Of a DNA stretch of 21,563 nt, positions 9,101-15,599 are shown one piece after another. The position numbers and the translations under genes were made by a program. The DNA comes from Pseudomonadota bacterium (GTDB lineage Bacteria > Pseudomonadota > Alphaproteobacteria > Caulobacterales > Caulobacteraceae): contig JAEZEZ010000121.1 in assembly GCA_023432855.1 (NCBI GenBank), positions 1 to 21,563 of the forward strand. The letters are read 5' to 3'. The notes below the pieces were generated by a model, which made no database searches, had not been told where the DNA came from, and worked only from the letters and a program-made list of their open reading frames with translations. How positions within the stretch are numbered: position 1 is the first letter of the stretch; every line of letters begins with the position of its first letter.

Positions 9101-9789
9101 ACGCCGTCGAACACTTCGCCGGCGTTGGCGAAGTAGACCAGGATCACTTCCGGGTTGGCCACCGAACTGCCGCCCCAGTCGATCGCCTCGAGCGGGCTGG
9201 GCAGGGGCGCAGTATCGACGCTGAGCGAGTACTGGCCCTTGGTCGTCTGGTAGCCGTCGGCGACCACGTAGTAGGTGCCGCTGGTGGTGGCGTAGAAGCC
9301 GAGGGTCTCGGTGGCCGCGGCGTCCGGGCTGTCGGCGCTACCGACGATCTGGCCGTTCGAGTTGCGCAGCTGCAGCACGGCGTCCAGGCCCGTGCCCGGG
9401 TCCATGGTGAACTCGTAGTACTGGCCCGCCACCAGCTCGACGGCGTACCAGTCGCGGTCGGTGTTGGTGTTGATGTAGCCGACCTCGGCGGGGCCGCCGA
9501 CCGTCAGGCTGAAGGGCGTGCTGGTGTTGGCCGGGACCGTGTCGCCGTCGGGGCCTTCGTTCTTGGCCGTGTCCGAACCGTCGTAGGTCGCCTGGAACCA
9601 GCGGGGCAGGTCCTCGGCCGCAGCCGACGCCGCCGCGATCGCGGCCGAAACGCCTTCGGCGGCCAGACCGGGGCTCGCCGCGCCCGATTCAGCTAGGGTT
9701 CCGCCCTTTGGCGCGCCGGAATCGCCGATCGGGTCCTTGTCCAGGTCGAGCTGAAAGCCGCGACCGCCCAGTTCGCAAAGCACGCACAT
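6106..9789 (-). CDS. Serralysin-type M10B metalloprotease with PPC domain and RTX repeats (longer paralog, 1227 aa)
   Basis: This is a paralog of the protease at 2867-5914, with the same plan and a predicted role as a secreted zinc protease. It begins MCVLCELGG, a CxxC at residues 2-5, with no Sec signal. A PPC-type domain follows (about 78-192, DRDWYAVELVAGQYYEF). The catalytic domain (about 195-410) has HEFGHGMGLAHP with zinc ligands His323, His327 and His333, catalytic Glu324, and the Met-turn TTMSYND (Met367). The serralysin C-terminal segment (about 395-480) contains ALDIAVLQDKYGAN and SSIWDTGGNDTISY. RTX repeats occupy about 490-1150, including three long modules with a 183-residue period. 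The end GDFVFGP resembles a type I secretion signal. A region at about 512-667 and one module are absent from the shorter paralog. The start rests on the conserved N-terminus; the ribosome site (GGGGA, about 11 bases upstream) is weak. Transcription could also read in from the dehydrogenase gene 180 bases upstream. Confidence 0.95.
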   Translation of the reverse strand: MCVLCELGGRGFQLDLDKDPIGDSGAPKGGTLAESGAASPGLAAEGVSAAIAAASAAAEDLPRWFQATYDGSDTAKNEGPDGDTVPANTSTPFSLTVGGPAEVGYINTNTDRDWYAVELVAGQYYEFTMDPGTGLDAVLQLRNSNGQIVGSADSPDAAATETLGFYATTSGTYYVVADGYQTTKGQYSLSVDTAPLPSPLEAIDWGGSSVANPEVILVYFANAGEVFDGVSSLGWNSYEIQQAMLAFEQYENIIDVEFQITTNSAEADFKLVTTNSSSYLGYFNPPGTPGAGIGVFARNGTGWDEAGGGGLEQGGYGFITMIHEFGHGMGLAHPHDSGGGSEVMLGVTGSFGSYGLFDMNQGIYTTMSYNDGWQTGPNGESPSVLYGYQGTMMALDIAVLQDKYGANTTFNNTNTNYNLSTTNAAGTYYSSIWDTGGNDTISYAGSAAAFIDLRAATLEYSEIGAGAVSYVTGIYGGFTIANGVVIENASGGSGVDTITGNDAANNLSGNAGNDIINGGLGNDTITGGIGNDTLDGGGGNDTFVFGSGHGNDTINGFVAGGSEDTIQVTGYASYTLVQEGANLRIVFDASNSILLNNVNAASFTAADINIPLAGDGVINGTEGADTLDGTPDADEINGLGGNDTINGLGGDDIIDGGSGDDVINGGTGADTMTGGTGNDWFYVDNAGDIVIEAGGGGVADRVFASVSYILTAGAAIETLSTTFQAGTGAINLTGNELGQTIVGNDGTNTLNGAGGDDSLYGHGGDDILIGGSGADLLDGGLGFDTADYSGAASAVTVNLLLQSATGGAGADTVRDVERVIGSGFNDTLRGNGVANTLEGGAGDDILDGFQGADTMIGGLGSDWYHVDDAGDVIVESDGQGVLDRAFASASYVLAAGVSIEILSTNLQAGTAAINLTGNEFGQAVVGNNGDNTLDGGAGDDTIYGHNGNDTLIGGLGNDRLDGGLGVDLVDYSGASGAVTANLLTQSSSGAAGNDILLDIEQVMGSAFNDVITGNALGNLLDGGAGDDRLDGRGGVDTTIGGLGNDWHYVDNAADVVIELAGQGAADRVFASASYTLDAAAEIEIFSTTLQAGTSAINLTGNGFSQSVVGNDGANQLDGAGGNDTLYGHGGADTLIGGAGDDLMYGGAGNDTFLYNAGLFGNDMIVDFANGSDMISVQGIAGADDFGDLAVSTNGSGYAVITFPDGSTITLVGVAAGQVDAGDFVFGP
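6346..6690 (-). repeat. RTX module, terminal copy in longer protease (residues 1034-1148)
   Basis: The copy begins GVDTTIGGLGNDWHYVDNAA and carries ADRVFASASY, AAAEIEIFSTTLQ, INLTGNGFSQ and VGNDGANQLDG, then LYGHGGADTLIGG, before the secretion tail. It pairs with the terminal copy of the shorter paralog rather than with the modules beside it. Confidence 0.85.
6691..7239 (-). repeat. RTX module, second copy in longer protease (residues 851-1033, 183 aa)
   Basis: The copy begins GADTMIGGLGSDWYHVDDAG. Its blocks follow the same order as the preceding module: DRAFASASYVLAAG, IEILSTNLQAGTAAINLTGN, VGNNGDNTLDGG, DGGLGVDLVDYSGA and DIEQVMGSAFND. It starts exactly 183 residues after the first copy. 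Confidence 0.85.
7240..7788 (-). repeat. RTX module, first copy in longer protease (residues 668-850, 183 aa)
   Basis: The copy begins GADTMTGGTGNDWFYVDNAG and contains ADRVFASVSYILTAGAAIE, LSTTFQAGTGAINLTGNEL and VGNDGTNTLNG. It continues with LYGHGGDDILIGG, DGGLGFDTADYSGA, VERVIGSGFND and DDILDGFQ. Its TAGAAIE and GNEL blocks match the first copy of the shorter paralog. Confidence 0.85.
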
Positions 9790-9860
9790 GCTGATCTATT
9801 CCCCGTGGATTCCGCCCATGGCGGCGCCAATGCATCGGCGCTCGCCCCCCGCTGGTGATA

Positions 9861-9879
9861 CTGACCACATCACGGTCAG
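9861..9879. promoter_or_regulatory. Inverted repeat upstream of the longer M10 protease gene
   Basis: CTGACC and GGTCAG form a perfect six-base inverted repeat around a seven-base spacer, centred about 80 bases upstream of the start codon at 9789. It could be an operator half-site pair or a small RNA hairpin. No matching copy was seen before the shorter paralog. The function is a guess from position only. Confidence 0.25.
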
Positions 9880-9969
9880 GTTGGCCACTGCCGCGAGCGG
9901 ACGAAATATCGCCGGTCGGGAACAAATCAGAACCGGGGCCCCACGCCAAGCGGAACCGTTAGGAAAAGT

Positions 9970-10755
9970 TCAGCGCGGCGCCATCCGGATCGCGCCGTCG
10001 AGCCTGACGCACTCGCCGTTGAGGTAGGCGTTGCGGGCCATTTCGAGCACCAGCGAGGCGTATTCCTCAGGTTTTCCAAGGCGCTTGGGGAAGGGAATGG
10101 AGGCGGCCAGGGCGTCCTGCACGTTCTGGGGCATCCCCGCCATCATCGGGGTCATCATGATGCCGGGCAGGATGGTGTTGACCCGAATCCCCTCGTTCAT
10201 CAGGTCGCGGGCGACCGGCAGGGTCATGGCGTAGACGCCGCCCTTCGACGCCGAATAGGCCGCCTGTCCGATCTGGCCATCCTGGGCGGCGACCGAAGCC
10301 GTGCTCACGATGAGGCCGCGCTCGCCGTCTTCCAGCGGGTCCATCGTCATCATGCCCGCCGCCGAACGGGACAGGCAGCGGAAGGAGCCCAGCAGGTTGA
10401 TGCGGATCACGCGCTCGAAAGCCGCCATGTCGTGGGCGCGGATCAGGGACTTGTCCTCCTTGTCGCGCGAGGCGGTCTTCTGCCCGATGGCGATGCCGGC
10501 GCAGTTGACCAGGATCCGCTCCTGACCGTGGGCGGCGCGCGCCTTGGCGAAGCCCGCATCGACGTCCTCGTCGGAGGTGACGTCCACCTTGCAGAACACG
10601 CCGCCGATCTCGGAGGCCACCCGCTCGCCGGTCTCGGCATTGAGGTCGAACAGCGCCACCTTCACGCCCCTGGAGGCCAGCGCACGGGCCGTCGCCTCGC
10701 CCAGGCCCGAGGCCCCGCCGGTGACCACAGCCGAAATCGAACCGTCGAGTTTCAT
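9970..10755 (-). CDS. HSD10-like short-chain dehydrogenase (3-hydroxyacyl-CoA dehydrogenase type)
   Basis: This 261-residue protein is a classical short-chain dehydrogenase with a Rossmann fold. The cofactor loop is TGGASGLG (12-19). An Asp at 37 after the second strand points to NAD(H) rather than NADP(H). NCAG is at 84-87, and the catalytic set is Ser154, Tyr167 and Lys171 (YSASK). The segments TASVAAQDGQIGQAAYSASK and YLNGECVRLDGAIRM closely resemble HSD10/HSD17B10, whose family oxidises 3-hydroxy-2-methylbutyryl-CoA and related 3-hydroxyacyl-CoAs. The substrate here is inferred from that likeness, and no other beta-oxidation gene is adjacent. AGGGGA lies about 7 bases before the ATG. It is divergent from the DUF1232 gene. 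No clear terminator follows, so read-through into the metalloprotease gene 180 bases downstream is possible. Confidence 0.9.
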   Translation of the reverse strand: MKLDGSISAVVTGGASGLGEATARALASRGVKVALFDLNAETGERVASEIGGVFCKVDVTSDEDVDAGFAKARAAHGQERILVNCAGIAIGQKTASRDKEDKSLIRAHDMAAFERVIRINLLGSFRCLSRSAAGMMTMDPLEDGERGLIVSTASVAAQDGQIGQAAYSASKGGVYAMTLPVARDLMNEGIRVNTILPGIMMTPMMAGMPQNVQDALAASIPFPKRLGKPEEYASLVLEMARNAYLNGECVRLDGAIRMAPR

Positions 10756-10833
10756 GGACGTTTCCCCTGCTCGCGAGGCATGATGAAAAGGCGCGGCCCC
10801 ACGGCCGTCGCATTGGCGTGCGAGGGTTTAGCG

Positions 10834-11256
10834 GTGGCGGCGCGGAAAGCCAAACCGAACGACAGCGAGACGGCCTTCGACCCGCGAAAGCCGATCGATC
10901 CTTCGCGGGCCCTGGTCCCCGCCGTGCAGCGGGTCAACGAGATGCGCGTCAAGCGCGGCTTCTGGCCCAAGCTGCGCAAGAGCGCCGCGCGCCTGCCCTT
11001 CGTGCCCGAACTGCTGGCCGCCTATTACTGCGCGCGCGACCCGACGACCCCGGCCGCGGCCAAGGGCGTGCTGCTCGGCGCGCTGGCCTATTTCGTCCTG
11101 CCCACGGACGCCATTCCCGACGTTCTGGCGGGCATCGGGTTCACGGACGACGCGGCGGTGATCGCGGCGGTGCTCGGCATGCTGGGCGCGAACCTGAAGG
11201 ACAGGCACCGCGACAAGGCGCGCGAGGCGCTCGGCAAGCTGTCTCAGGAGGACTGA
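10834..11256 (+). CDS. DUF1232 (YkvA-type) small protein
   Basis: This protein of about 140 residues has a basic N-terminal half and the conserved DUF1232 core GVLLGALAYFVLPTDAIPD. FTDDAAVIAAVLGML follows, then a charged C-terminal helix (KDRHRDKAREALGKL). The hydrophobic core may associate with the membrane; the molecular function of the family is not established. I chose the GTG at 10834 because GAGGG lies 7 bases upstream and the product then begins with VAARKA. An ATG at 10780 in the same frame is possible but has poorer spacing. The gene is divergent from the dehydrogenase. Its last 13 bases overlap the 3' end of the convergent oxygenase gene. Confidence 0.85.
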   Translation: MAARKAKPNDSETAFDPRKPIDPSRALVPAVQRVNEMRVKRGFWPKLRKSAARLPFVPELLAAYYCARDPTTPAAAKGVLLGALAYFVLPTDAIPDVLAGIGFTDDAAVIAAVLGMLGANLKDRHRDKAREALGKLSQED

Positions 11257-11993
11257 GGCGGCGTCCTCAGCAGCCAGCCGCTGACGGCGAACCGGTCGCG
11301 CGGCGCGAAGCTCGCCACCTGGCTGACCGAGTGATCCATGGGCACGCGGAAGATGCTGAGCGAATTGAACGCCGGCGCGAACCCGTCGACCACATTGCCG
11401 GCCTCGTCGTGGAACAGCAGCAGCCCGCCCCACTCGGGCCGCCAGCCGCGCGAGAAGTTCAGCACATAGGCGTAGAGGCGGTCGCCGCCCTGGTCGCGAT
11501 CGCTGTGGAGGGTCAGAAAATCGCCGGGCCGGTATCGCGTCGCCTGCATCTCGCAGGCGGCCGGCGCGTCGTCCCCCGTCAGGGCCCGGCCGAAGCCGAG
11601 GAAAGCCTCCCCGTTGAGGAAGCCCCACAGGTCCCCGAGCAGGTCGCCCCGGACCAGGCCCAGGCGGCGCTCCTGGCTGAAGCGCCGGGCGTCGTAGAGC
11701 CACTGCATGGACCGGGATTCCGGGTCCGGGCGCGCTTCGTCGAGCCATTGGCGGTGCATGGCCTGGGTCGGTTCGCGGCCGTCGAGCGGCACGCTGAAGG
11801 CGCCTGACTGGAAGCGGACAGAGCGCGTCCAGCCCCTTTCCTCCTCGAGCGCCAGGGCGACGGCCTCGGCGCTCGCGTCGTCGAAAAGGTTCCGCACCTG
11901 CAGCCGACCGGCGCGGGCGAAAGCGTCCGCCAGAGACCCCACATCGAGGCCCGGCGACAGCGAGAACCGCCCCGCCCCTGCGCCGACATCCAT
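11244..11993 (-). CDS. 2-oxoglutarate/Fe(II)-dependent oxygenase (prolyl-hydroxylase-like)
   Basis: This 249-residue protein has a C-terminal double-stranded beta-helix with the metal triad His163-x-Asp165 (TLHSDRD) and distal His221 (MDHSVSQV). Arg234 (DRFAVSGW) is the likely 2-oxoglutarate ligand. The order and spacing match the prolyl 4-hydroxylase-like superfamily (PF13640 type, as in Ofd1/Tpa1 C-terminal domains), which hydroxylates proteins or small molecules; the substrate is unknown. The segment GGLLLFHDEAGNVVDGFAPA is typical for this group. I use the ATG at 11993, preceded by AGGGAG about 8 bases upstream. The frame extends to a non-ATG start at 12056 without support. It is divergent from the asparaginase gene and overlaps the DUF1232 gene tail-to-tail. 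Confidence 0.85.
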   Translation of the reverse strand: MDVGAGAGRFSLSPGLDVGSLADAFARAGRLQVRNLFDDASAEAVALALEEERGWTRSVRFQSGAFSVPLDGREPTQAMHRQWLDEARPDPESRSMQWLYDARRFSQERRLGLVRGDLLGDLWGFLNGEAFLGFGRALTGDDAPAACEMQATRYRPGDFLTLHSDRDQGGDRLYAYVLNFSRGWRPEWGGLLLFHDEAGNVVDGFAPAFNSLSIFRVPMDHSVSQVASFAPRDRFAVSGWLLRTPPQSS

Positions 11994-12085
11994 GATGGCC
12001 GCTCCCTGTTGCCGCGCGCCCCTGCGGAACGCTATCCACCGCGGCGTCCTCTGCAAAGGGCGGCGGCACGCGAGGAGTTGAAGTC

Positions 12086-12961
12086 ATGGCCAGGTTCGCA
12101 CTCGCCCTGCACGGCGGCGCCGGCGCAAAGCGCGCCACGGACTACAGCCGAGAGGTTCCGCACATGCGCGGCCTCGTCGAGGTTGCCCGCGACCGGCTGG
12201 CGGCCGGCGCCTCGGCGCTGGACGTGGCCGTCGAGACCGTGCGCGCACTGGAGGATTCAGGACTTTATGTCGCGGGCCGCGGCGCATCGCCGAACACCCT
12301 CGGGGAGTACGAGCTGGACGCCAGCATCATGACCGGGCCCGAGAAGCACGCCGGGGCGGTCGCCGCCCTGCAGGGATTCCGCAACCCGGTCGAGGTGGCC
12401 CGCCTGGTGCTGGAGAGGACGCCCCACGTGATGCTGGCGGGCGCCGGCGCCGCCCTCTTTGCGCGCGAGAACGGTTGCGTAGCGATCGAGGACCCCGAGG
12501 CCTGGTTCACCCGGGCGGGCCGCACCGAGGACAATCACCCGCCCGGGAAACTGAGCCACGGCACGGTCGGCTGCGTGGTGCTGGACGCCGACGGGCGGAT
12601 GGCCGCGGCGACGTCGACGGCCGGGGTGTTCGGGAAGCTGCCTGGACGTGTCGGCGACACGCCGGTGATCGCCGCCGGCACCTGGGCCGACGGTCACGTC
12701 GCCGTCTCGGGCACCGGGCAGGGGGAATACTTCATGCTCACCGCCGCCTGCGCCCAGGTCAGCTGGCGCGTGCAGGCCGGCCAGGACCTGCAGGAGGCGG
12801 TGGCGGCGGTGCTGCAGGAGATCGGCGACCTCGGCGGCGACGGCGGGCTGATCGCGCTGGACCGCGAGGGGCGGCTCGCCACCCTCTACAATTCCGAGGG
12901 CATGAAGCGGGCGGTCCTGACCCCGTCGGGCGAAATCCGCGCCAGCGTGTTCGACGACTGA
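12086..12961 (+). CDS. Isoaspartyl peptidase / type 2 L-asparaginase (Ntn hydrolase)
   Basis: This 291-residue protein has the plant-type asparaginase fold, which is made as a precursor and cleaves itself into two subunits. The cut is expected between Gly159 and Thr160 in SHGTVGCVVLD, leaving Thr160 as the nucleophile. Other family landmarks are ALHGGAGA near the start (7-14), the threonine cluster TSTAG (176-180; usually TSTGG), GRVGDTP (187-193, substrate-binding Arg and Asp) and GTGQGE (209-214). The family removes isoaspartyl dipeptides and hydrolyses asparagine, normally in the cytoplasm. No signal peptide is visible. AGGAG sits about 9 bases before the ATG. Length is close to that of other bacterial members such as E. 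coli IaaA. Confidence 0.93.
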   Translation: MARFALALHGGAGAKRATDYSREVPHMRGLVEVARDRLAAGASALDVAVETVRALEDSGLYVAGRGASPNTLGEYELDASIMTGPEKHAGAVAALQGFRNPVEVARLVLERTPHVMLAGAGAALFARENGCVAIEDPEAWFTRAGRTEDNHPPGKLSHGTVGCVVLDADGRMAAATSTAGVFGKLPGRVGDTPVIAAGTWADGHVAVSGTGQGEYFMLTAACAQVSWRVQAGQDLQEAVAAVLQEIGDLGGDGGLIALDREGRLATLYNSEGMKRAVLTPSGEIRASVFDD

Positions 12962-12984
12962 GCCCGGCCCGCCGCAAGGCAGGG

Positions 12985-13004
12985 GGCGCGTCGACGCACG
13001 CGCC
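12985..13004 (+). terminator. Weak hairpin after the asparaginase gene
   Basis: GGCGCG and CGCGCC form a six-pair stem with an eight-base loop, followed by TTAAAT. It lies 24 bases after the stop codon. The T tract is poor, so terminator activity is uncertain. Confidence 0.3.
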
Positions 13005-13032
13005 TTAAATCCCTGCCGTTTCGTGTTATATT
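13005..13032 (+). promoter_or_regulatory. Possible rlmN promoter
   Basis: TTAAAT (13005-13010) and TATATT (13027-13032) are separated by 16 bases in an otherwise GC-rich gap. A start about seven bases downstream would leave a short leader before the GTG at 13064. It would also rule out the TTG at 13031 as the initiation codon. The -35 match is loose. Confidence 0.4.
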
Positions 13033-13063
13033 GATCGTCTTCCGATCACCGAAGGACTTCGCC

Positions 13064-14230
13064 GTGGGCGCGACCCTCGATCTCAGCCGCGCAACGAAAG
13101 CGCTCGCGCCGCAGGCCGCGGCCCGCCAGGTCAACCTGGCCGGGCTGACCCGCGACGAGTTGCGCAATGCGCTGATCGAGGCGGGCGTGGCCGAGCCCGC
13201 CAAGGCGCGCATGCGCGCATCCCAGGTCTGGCGCTGGATCCATCACTACGGCGTCACCGACTTCGGCCTCATGAGCGACGTGGCCAAGGACACGCGCGCG
13301 AAACTGGCCGAGGCCTTCACCATCGCCCGCCCGGAGGTGGTGGAACGGCAGGTGTCGAAGGACGGCACGCGCAAGTGGCTGATCCGCTTCGCCCCCGGGA
13401 TCGAGGCCGAGACAGTCTACATCCCCGACGTCGGCCGCGCCGGCGCGCTGTGCGTGTCCAGCCAGGTTGGCTGCACCCTGAACTGCACCTTCTGCCATAC
13501 CGGCACCCAGAAGCTGGTGCGCAACCTGACGGCCGCCGAGATCGTGGCCCAGGTGCAGGTGGCCCGCGACGACCTCGGCGAATGGCCCTCGCCGAAGGAG
13601 GATCGCAAGCTCTCGAACATCGTGTTCATGGGCATGGGCGAGCCACTCTACAATCTCGACAACGTCGCCGACGCCATCGACATCATCGCCGACAACGAGG
13701 GCATCGCCATCTCGCGGCGGCGGATCACCGTGTCGACCTCGGGCGTGGTGCCGCAGATCCCCGACCTGGGCGCGCGAACGGCGACCATGCTCGCGATCAG
13801 CCTGCACGCCACCAACGACGAGCTGCGCAACGAGCTGGTGCCGCTGAACAAGAAGTACCCGATCAGGGAGCTGATGGACGCGATCCGCGCCTATCCGGGG
13901 TTGGGCAACGCCCGGCGGGTGACCTTCGAGTACGTGATGCTGAAGGGCGTCAACGACAGCCCGGCCGAGGCCAAGGCGCTGGTGCAGCTGCTGAAGGGCA
14001 TCCCGGCCAAGATCAACCTGATCCCCTTCAACCCCTGGCCGGGCACGAAGTACGAATGCTCGGACTGGGGCGCGATCGAACGGTTCGCGGCCATCCTGAA
14101 CCGCGCCGGATACGCCAGCCCGATCCGCACGCCGCGGGGCCGGGACATCCTCGCCGCCTGCGGCCAGCTGAAGTCCGAAAGCGAGAAGATCCGGGCCAGC
14201 GCCCTGCGGGCCATGGTCCAGGTGGATTGA
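13064..14230 (+). CDS. rlmN: RlmN, dual-specificity 23S rRNA (A2503) / tRNA (A37) C2-methyltransferase
   Basis: This radical SAM enzyme methylates C2 of adenosine 2503 in 23S rRNA and of A37 in some tRNAs. The 388-residue product carries the [4Fe-4S] motif CTLNCTFC (Cys137, 141, 144). The two mechanistic cysteines are also present: Cys130 in LCVSSQVGC and Cys366 in ILAACGQL. Other landmarks are VFMGMGEPLYN, ITVSTSGVVP, ISLHATND and LIPFNPWPG, all standard for RlmN. I chose the GTG at 13064, with AAGGA 7 bases upstream, over the TTG at 13031, which would fall in the putative -10 box. Length is normal for the family. It is followed after 63 bases by the DUF350 gene. Confidence 0.97.
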   Translation: MGATLDLSRATKALAPQAAARQVNLAGLTRDELRNALIEAGVAEPAKARMRASQVWRWIHHYGVTDFGLMSDVAKDTRAKLAEAFTIARPEVVERQVSKDGTRKWLIRFAPGIEAETVYIPDVGRAGALCVSSQVGCTLNCTFCHTGTQKLVRNLTAAEIVAQVQVARDDLGEWPSPKEDRKLSNIVFMGMGEPLYNLDNVADAIDIIADNEGIAISRRRITVSTSGVVPQIPDLGARTATMLAISLHATNDELRNELVPLNKKYPIRELMDAIRAYPGLGNARRVTFEYVMLKGVNDSPAEAKALVQLLKGIPAKINLIPFNPWPGTKYECSDWGAIERFAAILNRAGYASPIRTPRGRDILAACGQLKSESEKIRASALRAMVQVD

Positions 14231-14293
14231 CGCCGCGCCGTGGCGCGCATCATGCAGTGACGGGCGGGATACGCCCGGAGTGATACAATCTTG

Positions 14294-14728
14294 ATGGACC
14301 TCGTCCCGGACCTTTCGAGCCCTGAAGTCCAGGCCTTCGCGAGCGGCTTTCCCACCACCCTCGCCCACGCCGGTGTGACGGGCGTCATGCTGTTCCTGGG
14401 CGCGACCCTCTACGCCCTGCTGACGCCCTACAAGGAAATCGCCCTGATCCGCGAGGGCAACGCCGCTGCGGCGGTCGCCTTCGGCGGGGTGCTGATCGGC
14501 CTGGCCCTGCCGCTGGCCGCCTCGCTGTCGAGCTCCAACTCCATCCTGGAGATCCTTGTCTGGGGCGTGGCCACGATCGTGGTCCAGCTGCTGGCGTTCC
14601 GCATCATCGACATGCTGCTGACCGGCCTGCCTGCGCGCATCCAGGAGGGCGAGGTGTCGGCGGCGGCCCTGCTGGTCGCGGCCAAGCTGGCCTCGGCCCT
14701 TGTTCTGTCCGCCGCCGTCTCCGGCTAG
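14294..14728 (+). CDS. DUF350 family inner-membrane protein
   Basis: This is a 144-residue, very hydrophobic protein with four predicted membrane helices (about 24-43, 57-79, 84-106 and 121-142). It carries DUF350 features: TPYKEIALIREGNAAAAVAF in the first cytoplasmic loop region, an AFRIIDMLL segment ending the third helix, and an E-x-x-A-A-A start to the fourth. The function of the family is unknown; members such as E. coli YjfL occur with ATP-grasp and envelope-associated genes. The ATG at 14294 is assumed. A TTG one codon earlier is better spaced (10 bases) from GGAG at 14277-14280. The next gene begins nine bases after the stop, so the two are probably co-transcribed. Confidence 0.85.
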   Translation: MDLVPDLSSPEVQAFASGFPTTLAHAGVTGVMLFLGATLYALLTPYKEIALIREGNAAAAVAFGGVLIGLALPLAASLSSSNSILEILVWGVATIVVQLLAFRIIDMLLTGLPARIQEGEVSAAALLVAAKLASALVLSAAVSG

Positions 14729-14737
14729 ACTGGTCCC

Positions 14738-15565
14738 ATGAACCTGCGCGTTCCGGACTGGGTGATCTACACCGCCGCCGTCGGCGTGCTGCTCGCGGCC
14801 TCCTTCGGAAGTCGCGAGAACGCCGACGCGCCGCCCGCGCCGCCGCCGCCCGACGACGAGGTGGGCGCCCTGCTGGGCGCGGCGACCCCGTTCGACCCCA
14901 CGGTCGTGGTCGACGCGGGCGAAGGTCCCTTTCAGCCGGCGAGCGGCACCGCCTTCTCGATCTCCGAGACCGGCGACTGGCTGACCGCGCGTCACGTGGT
15001 CGACGGCTGCCGCCGCGCCGCGGTGGTCGTGTCCGGAGCCCAGGCGGTCGAGGCCCGCATCCGCTTTTCGCCGGCCACAGACGTGGCCCTGCTCAGCACC
15101 GAGGGCGGCCCGGTCGCCCTGCCGGTGTCGCCGGGCCGGCTGCGGGTCGGCCAGCGCGCCTTCCACCCCGGGTATCCGCAAGGCCGTCCCGGCGAGGTGG
15201 CGACGCGACTGCTCGGCCGCGAGACGCTGAGGGTGCGCGGCCGCGGCGAACGTGATGAGCCGGTGCTGGCCTGGGCGGAGGTGGGGCGGACGACGGACGT
15301 GCGCGGCGGCCTGTCGGGCCTGTCGGGCGCGCCGGCGCTCGACAGCCAGGGCCGGGTCGTCGGCGTGACGGTGGCGGAGGCCCCGCGCCGGGGCCGCATC
15401 TATACGAGCGCGCCGGAGTCGGTGCACGCCGCCGTGTCCCAGAGCCGCCGCGGCCAGATGGAGACGGGCCTGGGCGAGCCGGTCACCGTCGAGAACTACG
15501 GCCGGGTCGGCGACGGCCTGCGCCGCGACCTGCGCGTGGCGCAGGTAGTCTGCCTGGAGGCGTAG
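14738..15565 (+). CDS. Membrane-anchored trypsin-like serine protease
   Basis: This 275-residue protein has an N-terminal hydrophobic helix (about 8-22) with a short basic start, then a Pro/Asp-rich linker (30-45) and a chymotrypsin-fold domain. The helix is either a membrane anchor or an uncleaved signal. The catalytic triad is readable: His86 in TARHVVDG, Asp115 in ATDVALL and Ser196 in GLSGAPALD. The domain would face the periplasm. There is no PDZ domain, so it is simpler than DegP/HtrA. Two cysteines (91 and 272) could form a disulfide. It starts nine bases after the DUF350 stop, without a clear ribosome binding site of its own, which suggests translational coupling. The substrate is unknown. 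Confidence 0.85.
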   Translation: MNLRVPDWVIYTAAVGVLLAASFGSRENADAPPAPPPPDDEVGALLGAATPFDPTVVVDAGEGPFQPASGTAFSISETGDWLTARHVVDGCRRAAVVVSGAQAVEARIRFSPATDVALLSTEGGPVALPVSPGRLRVGQRAFHPGYPQGRPGEVATRLLGRETLRVRGRGERDEPVLAWAEVGRTTDVRGGLSGLSGAPALDSQGRVVGVTVAEAPRRGRIYTSAPESVHAAVSQSRRGQMETGLGEPVTVENYGRVGDGLRRDLRVAQVVCLEA

Positions 15566-15589
15566 GGCGCCGCGGCGAACCCGGCGCCC
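15565..15589. terminator. Hairpin between convergent serine protease and M16 peptidase genes
   Basis: GGGCGCC and GGCGCCC form a perfect seven-pair stem with an 11-base loop in the 34-base gap between two convergent stop codons. It lacks a T tract in either direction, but its placement suits a shared bidirectional terminator. Confidence 0.4.
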
Positions 15590-15599
15590 TGTGCCCGAC

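Noticed and set aside
6037..9696. A 1219-codon open frame on the + strand opposite the longer metalloprotease
   Set aside because: It is the codon-aligned antisense of a Gly/Asp/Val-rich, very GC-rich repeat gene, which rarely yields stops. Its product is a monotonous V/A/D/G sequence without any domain, and the - strand gene has clear catalytic motifs.
13046..15427. A 793-codon - strand frame opposite rlmN, DUF350 and the serine protease
   Set aside because: It spans three genes of the other strand, each with recognised motifs, and its translation is His/Arg/Gly-rich shadow sequence.
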